Shown: in pieces, positions 56,113-64,000 of the stretch | Layout of the letters: every line of letters begins with the position of its first letter | Numbering within the stretch: the first letter of the stretch is position 1 | NCBI GenBank assembly: GCA_963773745.1 | Contig: CAVZCL010000005.1 | Coordinates: forward strand, 434,001 to 498,000 | Direction: 5' to 3' | Length of the DNA: 64,000 nt | DNA from: UBA5069 sp963773745 | GTDB lineage: Bacteria; Chloroflexota; Anaerolineae; Caldilineales; Caldilineaceae | The notes under the pieces: generated by a model | Told to the model about the DNA's origin: nothing | Database searches by the model: none | The model's input: only the letters and a program-made list of their open reading frames with translations | Position numbers and translations under genes: made by a program

Positions 56113-58159
56113 ATGCCCCGATTTTTGCGCGTTGGCGGCGCCTTCGCTGTGGCCATTCTTATGGTCATGGCTCTATTTGTGCAAGTACAGGCCCAAAGTC
56201 CAGGCACTGCCTTCACCTATCAGGGTGAACTGGCCAGCGGGGGTGTGCTCGTCTCCGACAGTTGCAATTTCGAGTTTGAACTCTATGATGCCCCCTCTGC
56301 CGGTGTGCAAATTGGGACTACACTGGCGAAGCCTGCCGTTGTGGTGGAAAACGGCATTTTCTCTGTCCAATTGGACTTTGGCGCGGGCTCCTTTACGGGC
56401 GGCCAGCGCTGGCTGGCAATCGCCGTGCAGTGCAGCGGTGATACCGCACTCACGGACCTTGCACCGCGCCAGGAGGTGACGCCGGCGCCTTATGCGCTCT
56501 ACGCCGCCACGGCGCCGTGGAGTGGCATTACAGGCAAGCCGGCTTGGGCAACAAACGGCTACCAGGCGGGCAGCGGACTTACCCTCACGGGCGTAACCTT
56601 TGCCGTGGACCCGACGCTCTTCCAGGCGCGTGTAGGCGGCGCCTGTGCTGCAAACCAGGCCATTCGGCAGATCAATCAGGATGGAACGGTGGTTTGCGCC
56701 ACAGTATCGAGTATACCCGGTCCGGTGGGCCCTGCTGGCCCTGCTGGCCCTGCTGGCCTGTGGCCCTGCTGGCCCTGCGGGCGCCGACGGTGCAGTTGGT
56801 CCACAAGGTCTACAAGGTCTACAAGGCGAGGCAGGCGTTGACGGCGTAAATGGTGCGCCAGGCTCTGTTGGTCCCGCGGGCCCTGCCGGCCCTGCTGGCC
56901 CTGCCGGACCCGAAGGTCCTGCTGGCGCAGATGGCGCAGATGGCGTTGACGGCGTCGATGGTGCGGCTGGCCCGGCAGGCCCGGCTGGTCCTGCTGGCGC
57001 TGACGGCGCACAAGGTCCTGCTGGTGCGGACGGCGCACAAGGCCCACAGGGACCGCAGGGTCAAGTTGGCGCGCAGGGCTTGCCTGGCGCAGATGGCGCG
57101 ACCGGGCCGCAGGGTCCCGCTGGTGTTGACGGTGAAGATGGCGCAGAAGGCCCGGCTGGTCCGGCTGGTCCGGCTGGCCCCGATGGTGCAGAAGGCCCGG
57201 CTGGTCCGGCAGGCCCGGCTGGCGCTGATGGTGCGGTTGGTCCACAAGGTCCACAAGGTCTACAAGGCGAGGCAGGCCCGCAAGGCATACAGGGTGAAGC
57301 TGGCCCCATTGGTTTGACTGGCGCTGATGGTGCAACCGGCCCGGTTGGTCCTGCTGGCCCAACGGGACCACAGGGTATTCAGGGCATCCAGGGCCCGCCC
57401 GGGCCCACGGGCTGGGCGCTCACCGGCAATGCCGGCACATCCGCCACAACCAACTTCATCGGTACAACTGACGATGTGGCCGTCACCATCCGCACCAACA
57501 GCATCACCGGCCTGCGCATTGCGCCCGGCACGGATGGCTCTGACCCCGGTACGACCGTTACCCCCAACGTCATCGGCGGTGATGCCAACAACACAATTCC
57601 CACCACCGTTGAGGGCAGCACGATTGGCGGCGGCGTCTCCAACAGCATCAGCGCACCCTACGCCACCATTCCTGGCGGCATTGGCGCAAGCGCCACGCAG
57701 CAAGGGCAGATGGCCTATGCCAACGGCAGCTTTGCCGCTGCCGGCGACGCACAGGCCTCCACCTACATCCTGCGCCGCACAACCACAGGCAATCAAAGCG
57801 ACCAGGTGCTCTTCCTTGACGGCTCGGCGCTGCGCCTGGCCGTCCCCACCGGCAAGACGTGGACCTTTACCATTTACATCAGCGGGCGTTCAACCAATGG
57901 CCTCAGCGCCGGCTATGTAATCCTGGGTGCCGTGGAAAATGTAGGCGGCGCAACAAGCCTGGTGGGGACGCCACTGAACGTGACCCCCATCTTGCTTGGC
58001 TCGCCCGGCTTTGAAGAGAACACGGGCTGGGCAGCCGACATTGTGGGCAACAACACAACGGACAGCCTCGATGTCATCGTCACCACCTCTGGGCTGGGTA
58101 ACGGCGTTGTCACGCGCTGGGTGGCGCGCGTGGAGACTGTGGAAGTGGGCACGCCATGA
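56113..58159 (+). CDS. Secreted collagen-like repeat protein, frame-interrupted
   Basis: About 680 residues when joined. A signal peptide (AFAVAILMVMALFVQVQAQ) is followed by a beta domain typical of surface fibre proteins (SPGTAFTYQGELASGG...PYALYAATAPWSGITGKP). About 210 residues of Gly-x-y collagen triplets come next (GPAGPAGPAG and variants), then a C-terminal head (GNAGTSATTNFIGTTDDVAVTIRTN...). The frame changes near 56755, inside the triplet DNA. Bacterial collagen-like proteins form trimers at the surface and can help adhesion or sheath structure. The stop overlaps the next ATG. Confidence 0.82.
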
Positions 58160-58482
58160 TGAAGGCAATGCGCAATTCCCTATCCCGCCTTGCGGCCGGC
58201 CTCAAGGTGGGCATTGTGGCTCTGCTGCTGCTAGCAGCAAGCGCCGTGGCGGTGCGCGCCGCAGGCAGCTATGCAATCGGCTGGTGGACGATTGACGGCG
58301 GCGGCCAAACCAGCACGGGGGCAGGTTATTCCATGACGGGCACCGTGGCCCAGCCCGATGCCAACCCCGCGCCGGCAACAGGCGGCGGCTATGCGCTGGC
58401 CGGTGGCTTTTGGCATGCGGATGCGTCGGCAAGCCCTGACAACGAGCGCATCTTCCTGCCGACGATCAAGCGCGTCGACTAG
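58156..58482 (+). CDS. Small secreted partner of the collagen-like protein
   Basis: 108 residues. It has a signal peptide (VGIVALLLLAASAVAVRAAG), then a short beta-rich region (WWTIDGGGQTSTGAGYSMTGTVAQPD, GGGYALAGGFWHA) and a hydrophobic tail ending RIFLPTIKRVD. Many Chloroflexota secreted proteins end in a similar YLPLV-like motif; that comparison is from general knowledge. Its ATG overlaps the collagen-like gene stop (ATGA), so the two products are likely used together. Confidence 0.75.
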   Translation: MMKAMRNSLSRLAAGLKVGIVALLLLAASAVAVRAAGSYAIGWWTIDGGGQTSTGAGYSMTGTVAQPDANPAPATGGGYALAGGFWHADASASPDNERIFLPTIKRVD

Positions 58483-58510
58483 CGCCCACGTGTTGTGTAT
58501 TGATGCAGGA

Positions 58511-58541
58511 GGGGGCGGACGCCGCGGCGTCCGCCCCCCTT
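58511..58541 (+). terminator. Terminator of the collagen-like operon
   Basis: GGGGGCGGACGCC pairs with GGCGTCCGCCCCC around a short centre, followed by TTTG. Confidence 0.85.
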
Positions 58542-58639
58542 TGTTATGCCGCGGCGGCAAATGTGGCAATTCAGTGCGCGCGGCTTATCATACTCGACGC
58601 GTGGAATGGGCAGGGTCGTGCTGCATCGCCTCGCGCTCT

Positions 58640-58713
58640 GTAGCGGCGGTGTAAGCCGCCGTTGGTAGCCAGCGTGACGCGTCGCTGAGTACGGCGGCTT
58701 ACACCGCCGCTAC
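58640..58713. repeat. TAGCGG-family hairpin, 23-bp arms
   Basis: Perfect arms 58640-58662 and 58691-58713. Arm and loop sequence (GCGTGACGCGTCGCTGAG) are almost identical to the copy at 9055-9124. Confidence 0.9.
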
Positions 58714-58772
58714 ACAGGATCGCGGTCTTCATAGATCTGCTCGTTGGCTGCGGAATATGTGGAGGAATCGTA

Positions 58773-60856
58773 ATGGTCAAGTGCTTTCGTGTGCTCGCGC
58801 CTGTTCGCGCTTGCGCTGCTGATTGTGGCCTGTGGCGGCCGATCAACCGACGCACCCGTGACGACCGCCGCCCCTGCCGCGGTGGCGGCTGTAGCTGCGT
58901 CGTCCGAGCCTGCAGAGGGTATAGCTCCACAGAGGATGGCGGCGCACTTTGACGCAAACACGGACCCCACGGTCGCCTATGACGCCGCCAGCGGCCGCGC
59001 CTTCGTGGTCAACATGGCCGATGAGCGCGTCGACATTCTGGACGTGACGGACCCAGCCGCGCCGCAACCCGCCGGCTTTATCGACATCACTCCCTATGGG
59101 CAGGACCCAACGAGTGTGGCCGTGCACAACGGCCTGCTTGCGATTGGCGTTGAGGCCGACAAGAAGCCCACTGATGGCACGCTCCTCCTGGCCGATGTCA
59201 ACGGCGCAATCCTCAATGCGCTGCGCGTGGGCCCATTCCCCAGTGCAGTCGCCTTTACGCCGGACGGGAGCCGCATTGTGGTGGCCAACCAGGGGCTGCC
59301 CAACAAGGAGTACACCAAGAACCCCGAAGGCTCCATTTCCGTGATTGCGCTGGGCAGCGACCCCGCGCGTGCGCCAGAGTGATGTGCGCACTGCGGATTT
59401 TGCGCGCTTTAACAACGCCACGCTTGATCCGGCAATTCGCATTGTGGGGCCCAACGCAACTGTTGCGCAGGACCTTGAGCCCGATGCCATTGCGCTCGCG
59501 CCCGACGGCCGCACGGCGCAGATTACCCTGCGCAAGAACAACGCCGTGGCCACGGTTGATCTTGAAGCTGCAACTGTAACCGACCTGCTGCCGCTTGCGG
59601 CTGCCGGCACGAGCAGCCGCGGGGCGAGCCTGCGCGATCTGCCCATCACCGGCCTGCCCGATGTGGGCATCACCGCCGATGGGCAGTCGGTGCTGCTGGG
59701 CGGCTTTTCGGCGCTGCTCTTCGAGGGCGTAGACGCCGCCACTGGTGCGCTCAACTTCCTGACGCTCACCGACCGCGGCCCCAACGCCTCGCCTGCTGAT
59801 GTGGACGGCAGCGGCAATGCGCGCCCTTTCCCGCTGCCTGCCTACACGCCGCGCATTGTGCGTGTGCAGGTGGATCCGGCGGCAGCCACTGCGCGCTACA
59901 TGGGCGAGACGCTGCTGACCAATGGCGACGGCGCGCCCCTTACCGGCCTGCCCAACCTGGACGGCGAGCCCGGGCGCGCCAACAGCGACGAGCGCGCGAT
60001 CGACCTGCGCGGCAATCCAATTCCCTTTGACCCAATGGGCATTGACCCCGAGGGGCTGGCCATGGCTGCCGACGGCTCCTTCTGGATTGGCGAGGAATAC
60101 CGCCCCTCGCTGCTCCACTTTGGCGCCGACGGCCGCCTGCTGGCGCGCTATGTGCCTGAGGGCGCAAACAGCAACCCGGCAGGCGTGACGCTGGGCGTGG
60201 AGGCGCTCCCTGGCGCGCTCATGCAGCGCACCACCAACCACGGCTTTGAGGCGGTGGTGATCGACGGCGATCTTCTCTACGCCTTCATGCAGAGCCCCAT
60301 CGACAACCCGGACCGCGCCGATGACGCCAACGGCAAGAGCTCGCGCATTGTGCGCATTGTCGTCTTTGACACCGTGCGCGCTGAGACCGTGGGCCAATAC
60401 CTCTACGTGGTGGATGGCGACAACGTGGACAAAATCGGCGATGCCGCGGCGCTGGGCAACGGTGCATTCCTTGTGATTGAGCGCGACGACCTGGCCGGCC
60501 CCGCCGCGCGCAAGTATCTCTACCAGATTTCGCTCGACGGCGCGACCAACCTGCAGGATGCGCCATTTGTCGACCTGGCCGGCCCCAACGGCGGCCTCGA
60601 GAGCCGCCTGCTGCCGTTGCTGGCGGCAGAAGGCATCCACCCTGTGCAGAAGCAGCTCTACCTGGATCTCACTGCAGCGGGCTATTTACAGGGCGACAAG
60701 CTCGAGGGAATTGCGCTTGTCGACGGCGACCGCATTGCGCTGACCAACGACGATGACTTTGGCATGAGCGGCGCGTTTGACCCCGACACAGGGCTCTTTG
60801 ACCTGAACCCGGCGCGCGTGCCCAGCTTCCTCACGCTGATTGAGATGGGCAATTGA
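58773..60856 (+). CDS. Phytase-like esterase lipoprotein, frame-interrupted
   Basis: About 690 residues when joined. The lipoprotein signal (RLFALALLIVACGG) is in the second frame; the ATG at 58773 joins it after one GC pair is added near 58800. Residues 50-190 are beta-propeller-like repeats (AYDAASGRAFVVNMADERVDILDVTDP, GPFPSAVAFTPDGSRIVVANQG). A second break near 59375, also repaired by a GC pair, leads to an esterase-like-phytase domain (LTLTDRGPNAS, IDPEGLAMAADGSFWIGEEYRPSLLHFGADG). It probably acts on phosphate esters outside the cell; the substrate is unknown. Confidence 0.8.
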
Positions 60857-60962
60857 GCGCGTGCCGGCCCTGAACGGACTGCCTTTGCGCCGTTGCGTCA
60901 AGGTTGTTGATTTGAGGCCAGGCGCGCGCCGCAGAACGGTCCAGCGTCGACTTGCAACGATA

Positions 60963-60971
60963 TGCTATAAT
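60963..60971 (+). promoter_or_regulatory. Extended -10 promoter candidate
   Basis: TGC-TATAAT with no clear -35. It is the only promoter-like site seen in the gene-free stretch 60857-61161 and lies about 190 bases before the pentapeptide-repeat gene. Confidence 0.45.
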
Positions 60972-61161
60972 CGGCTGATACTTTGCGGTGCGGCCGCTGG
61001 TATTTGCGCGCCTCGGGGTGCTCCCCAGTGCACTGCGTGACGACAGCCAGCCGGATTCCGGCCGCCACATTCACCGCCGGCACAGACCGGGCAGCACTTA
61101 TCAGCGTGCTCATGACAGCGCCCACATGGCCACCATTGCTGCCTGCAGGTAGCTTTAGACA

Positions 61162-61929
61162 ATGAATCGCCCGCCGCGCGTCAGCGCCTCACCCTACGTA
61201 ACGCCCATCCCACCGTTCAGCTTAAAACGGCTGCTCTTTGGCGCGCTCATGGTCGTTATTGTGGCCGGTCTCTGGTATGCATATCCCACCAGCCCGGGCC
61301 CGGCCTGCATGCCCGCCTGCGCGGGGCAGGACATGAGCGGGCAATCGCTCGCGGGTATGTACATGCGCGGCGGCAATTTTACGCAAGCCGATTTTCAGGG
61401 CGCAAACCTGGCAAACGCCAGCTTCTTTTTGGGCCAGTTGACGCGTGCCAACCTGCGCGACGCCAATTTGCATCATGCCGATTTAACAAGCGCAATTCTT
61501 GCCGAGGCGGACCTGCGCGGCGCAGATTTGACCGGCGCCATCCTGCGCGGCGCTGACCTGCGCGATGCTGACCTGCGCGACGCCAACCTGCGCGATGCCG
61601 ATCTACGCGGCGCAAACCTGCACGAGGCCAACCTCATGCGCGCCGACCTCAGCGCCGCCGTCCTCACCGAGGCCAACCTTAACGAAGCCAACCTGCGCCG
61701 CGCCGACCTCACGGGCGCCAGCCTGCGCCACGCCGACCTGCGCAACTCGGACCTGCGCCGCGCCATTCTGGACCAGGCCGACACCACCGGCGCCGACTTT
61801 AACGGGGCCTACATGGATGCGCCGGCCATTCACACGCTGGGCGCTGCGCCGGCCATCGCGCCCATTGCCGACGCGTCCCCGTTCATAACCCCCATTGCGG
61901 GCGCGCCTTCTGCTCTGCGCCTCGACTAA
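61162..61929 (+). CDS. Membrane-anchored pentapeptide-repeat protein
   Basis: 255 residues. One membrane helix near 25-43 (LLFGALMVVIVAGLWYAY) is followed by about 30 pentapeptide repeats of the A(D/N)LxX type (ADLRGADLTGAILRG and on). These fold into a right-handed four-sided beta helix. The last 45 residues are Pro/Ala-rich. The function is unknown; soluble relatives mimic DNA, but a helix anchored outside the membrane would not. It starts at ATG 61162 and ends one base before the VTC gene. Confidence 0.85.
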   Translation: MNRPPRVSASPYVTPIPPFSLKRLLFGALMVVIVAGLWYAYPTSPGPACMPACAGQDMSGQSLAGMYMRGGNFTQADFQGANLANASFFLGQLTRANLRDANLHHADLTSAILAEADLRGADLTGAILRGADLRDADLRDANLRDADLRGANLHEANLMRADLSAAVLTEANLNEANLRRADLTGASLRHADLRNSDLRRAILDQADTTGADFNGAYMDAPAIHTLGAAPAIAPIADASPFITPIAGAPSALRLD

Positions 61930-62778
61930 ATGATTACACATCCATCACAAGCGAGCGGGGCGATGCAATGGGGCGCGGCGCCACACACGCGCCCTGTCAT
62001 GAATCCAGCGCTGCAATCCGTTTTCGAAGCGCTGGCCCCCACCTATCTGCATGAGGTGCAGAACGCTGCGCTGCGCGACCGCATCGACACAAAGTATCTG
62101 CTCACCGAAGAGCAGGCGCTGGTTATCTTCAGCAGCCTCATCGATCGCTACAAAGTGCTTGAGGTGGAGGGTTTTCGCGGCGGCCACTACCGCACGCTCT
62201 ACTTCGACACGCCCGCGCTGAGCATGTACCACGCGCATCACAGCGGCCTGCGCGAGCGCTACAAGGTGCGCTTTCGCTCCTATGTGGATTCGCGCATCTC
62301 GTTCCTTGAGGTGAAACGCAAGACCAACCGCAACCGCACCGTCAAGACACGTATTCCCATGGATGCGGCGCTGCGCTTTGATGCGCGGGCAAGTGACTTT
62401 CTCGCAACACAGGTCCCCTACGACCCCGCCGACCTGAAACCGTACATTCACAATGAGTTCATTCGCGTTACGCTCGTCGGCGTGGAGCACCTGGAGCGGC
62501 TGACGCTCGACTTTGCCCTCTCGGTGGGGCTGGGTAACACGCAGATTGACCTGCCCGGGCTGGTGGTGGTGGAGGTTAAGCAGAAGAAGTATACGGCGCA
62601 GGCCGGCATCTTTCGCCAGCTGCATGAGCTGCATCTGCTGCCCACATCCTTCAGCAAATATGTCTTTGCCACCAGCCAACTGACTGCCGACGTGAGGCAG
62701 AATCGTTTCAAGGAGCGCCACATGCACGTGGCAGATGTGCTGCGTGCATGTGAAGCGCTGAATTCCCCCACCCCATGA
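61930..62778 (+). CDS. VTC-domain protein (polyphosphate polymerase-like)
   Basis: 282 residues. The VTC tunnel fold is recognisable: RIDTKYLLTEEQ, HYRTLYFDTPALSMYHAHHSGLRERYKVRFRSY, FLEVKRKTNRNRTVKTRI, VTLDFALSVGL and VVVEVKQKK. In yeast the equivalent domain polymerises phosphate from ATP; most bacterial members are not tested. ATG 61930 follows the previous stop directly; a second ATG (MNPALQ) near 61999 is an alternative start. DUF4956 follows. Confidence 0.88.
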   Translation: MITHPSQASGAMQWGAAPHTRPVMNPALQSVFEALAPTYLHEVQNAALRDRIDTKYLLTEEQALVIFSSLIDRYKVLEVEGFRGGHYRTLYFDTPALSMYHAHHSGLRERYKVRFRSYVDSRISFLEVKRKTNRNRTVKTRIPMDAALRFDARASDFLATQVPYDPADLKPYIHNEFIRVTLVGVEHLERLTLDFALSVGLGNTQIDLPGLVVVEVKQKKYTAQAGIFRQLHELHLLPTSFSKYVFATSQLTADVRQNRFKERHMHVADVLRACEALNSPTP

Positions 62779-62797
62779 ATCTGTATCGAGGCGCTTT

Positions 62798-63379
62798 GTG
62801 ACTGGACTCCAGGACCTGCTGCCCGGCCTGCTGCTCAACCTGGTAGCGGCGTTCGTGCTGATTGGCTTCATCTATTATCCGGTGCGCCGGAGCAAGGCCG
62901 AGTTTGTCTTTGCCTACTTCACCTTCTTTGTCATTATCTACTTCATTACCGGGCTGCTGCGCGATGTGCAACTGACGCTGGGCATGGGCTTTGGCCTCAT
63001 GGCCATCTTCGGCGTGCTGCGCTTTCAGGCCGAGCGGCTGCCCCTGCGCGAAATGGTTTTTCTCTTTGTCTCAATCAGCCTGCCCTTTGTCAACCAGCTC
63101 TTTGTGGCCACGCGCATTACCTTTTCCGAGCTCATCGTCCTCAACGTCTTTATCCTTGCATTGATTTATGTGCTGGACCGAGGCTGGGGTGTACGCTACG
63201 AAGAGGAGCGACAGATTCTATACGAAAAGATTGACCTCATTCGACCTGAGAACTACGAAGCGCTGCTGACTGACCTGCGCGACCGCACGGGGCTGCCCAT
63301 CAAGCATGTCATGGTGAACGAAATCAACTTCATGCGCGACGTCGCACAGATAACCATCTACTATGAAACGCAGCGATAA
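62798..63379 (+). CDS. DUF4956 membrane protein
   Basis: 193 residues with about four membrane segments in the first 140 residues (FVLIGFIYYPV, FVFAYFTFFVIIYFITGLL, FGLMAIFGVLRF, LIVLNVFILALIYVL) and a soluble tail. DUF4956 proteins usually sit next to VTC genes, as here, and may form the membrane partner of the polymer enzyme. The start is a GTG. The stop overlaps the next gene's start by 17 bases. Confidence 0.85.
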   Translation: MTGLQDLLPGLLLNLVAAFVLIGFIYYPVRRSKAEFVFAYFTFFVIIYFITGLLRDVQLTLGMGFGLMAIFGVLRFQAERLPLREMVFLFVSISLPFVNQLFVATRITFSELIVLNVFILALIYVLDRGWGVRYEEERQILYEKIDLIRPENYEALLTDLRDRTGLPIKHVMVNEINFMRDVAQITIYYETQR

Positions 63380-64000
63380 CCGGCGCCGGCGTTTGCTGCG
63401 GTGGCTGCCCGCGCTGTTGCTCCTCTTGTTGGCGTCGGGGCCCCAGGGCGCGCAAGCCCAGTCGCAGCCTTCGCCACAACCCCCGCCGCTCGATAGCGTC
63501 AGCGCGCCGGGTATCCTCATCAACGAAATCCTTGCGCACACCGACCCGCCGCAGGTGGACACCGTGGAGTTCTACAATCCCACGGGCGCGCCCATCTCCA
63601 TGGCAGGCTGGTGGTTTGCCGATGGCACGCAGGCGGATGATCGCGTCGTGCTTCCCGCCACGGCGATTGTGCCGCCCGGCGGCTATTGGTTGCTCGAGTT
63701 GCCCGAAGGCACCAAACCGCGCCTGAGCGAGATGGGCGAAAAGGTAACCCTCACTGCACTGGACAGCAACGGCGCACCCACGGGCTACAGCGACAGCGTG
63801 AAATTTGGCGCCTCGCCCAACGGCGTGTCACTGGGGCGCGTGGTCACTTCGGATGGGCGTGACTCACTTCCCGCTGCAAACGCAGGTGACGCTCGGCAGC
63901 CGGCAACGCAGGGCCGCGCTTCGGCCCCGTGGTAATGGCCGAAATCATGTACAACCCTGCGTGCAGGCGGCTACGAGTACATCGAGCTTGTCAACACGGG
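63363..64000 (+). CDS. Lamin-tail-domain secreted protein, partial and frame-interrupted
   Basis: A signal peptide (LLRWLPALLLLLLASGPQGAQAQ) leads to a lamin-tail (LTD) domain (ILINEILAHTDPPQVDTVEFYNPTGAPISMAGWWFADGTQ). The frame then changes near 63846, where one added GC pair restores a reading through TQVTLGS. Further changes follow before a second LTD start (MAEIMYNPA...EYIELVNT) at the window edge. In VTC/DUF4956 clusters this position is often held by LTD-CotH kinase proteins, so the missing part may be CotH. This is inferred from the cluster type. Confidence 0.72.

Noticed and set aside
56720..57400. CRISPR-like array in the collagen region
   Set aside because: The repeat is a 9-base unit in phase with Gly-x-y codons, not a repeat-spacer pattern.
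61380..61800. Short tandem repeats as a mobile array
   Set aside because: They are in-frame pentapeptide codons within one gene.

Overview
The window is GC-rich bacterial chromosome and most resembles a member of the Chloroflexota (Anaerolineae/Caldilineae-like). This is an inference from the mix of genes: a CysO/CysM-type cysteine pathway, a K+-independent membrane pyrophosphatase, an atp operon using TTG and GTG starts, VTC/DUF4956/lamin-tail genes, secreted proteins with a short hydrophobic C-terminal tail, and very many intergenic hairpin repeats. No rRNA, tRNA, CRISPR array or transposase gene was recognised.

Layout. 1-8.9 kb: an unknown protein, a membrane-anchored alpha/beta hydrolase, a vWA protein, the proton pyrophosphatase HppA, a nucleotidyltransferase-fold protein followed closely by a thiolase, and a HIT protein. 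9-13.6 kb: a repeat block, MscL, a frame-broken xanthine-dehydrogenase-type molybdoenzyme and two GyrI-like ligand-binding proteins. 13.6-23.1 kb (minus strand): MutS, RecQ, a TPR protein, a CHAT-domain (caspase-like) protein and an M24 peptidase. 23.1-28.4 kb (plus): a cysteine operon, cysO, a rhodanese-MoeB fusion, cysM, DUF4395 and a thioredoxin-like protein, then RNase Z. 28.5-36.6 kb (minus): PheT, a Nudix hydrolase, two large membrane proteins, a DinB-like protein and a DUF4062-like protein. 36.8-39.2 kb: a FlK-like thioesterase, a YhhN protein and a pterin-dependent methyltransferase. 39.6-47.8 kb: the complete F1Fo ATP synthase operon. 48-52.4 kb: a two-component system and a Fur/Zur regulator beside a zinc-binding lipoprotein. 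52.8-58.5 kb: a PCuAC lipoprotein, a SIS isomerase, a zinc ribbon protein, YjjX and a collagen-like secreted protein with its partner. 58.8-64 kb: a phytase-like lipoprotein, a pentapeptide-repeat protein, VTC, DUF4956 and a lamin-tail protein cut by the window edge.

The strongest candidate for something undescribed is the leader of the cysteine operon. A consensus promoter (23303-23331) is followed by a 17-codon reading frame ending Cys-Leu-Cys-Cys. Its Cys codons lie in one strand of a predicted RNA stem, and a terminator (hairpin plus six T) stands just before cysO. This looks like ribosome-mediated, cysteine-sensing attenuation of a sulfur-carrier cysteine pathway.

Two genome-wide patterns also stand out. 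First, at least three families of long hairpin repeats sit between genes, including inside the atp operon and between a response regulator and its kinase. At two convergent gene pairs (rnz/pheT and atpC/kinase) the arms run through the stop codons of both genes. Second, most broken frames here can be repaired by restoring one GC dinucleotide in a GCGC run, which suggests a systematic consensus error more than gene decay.
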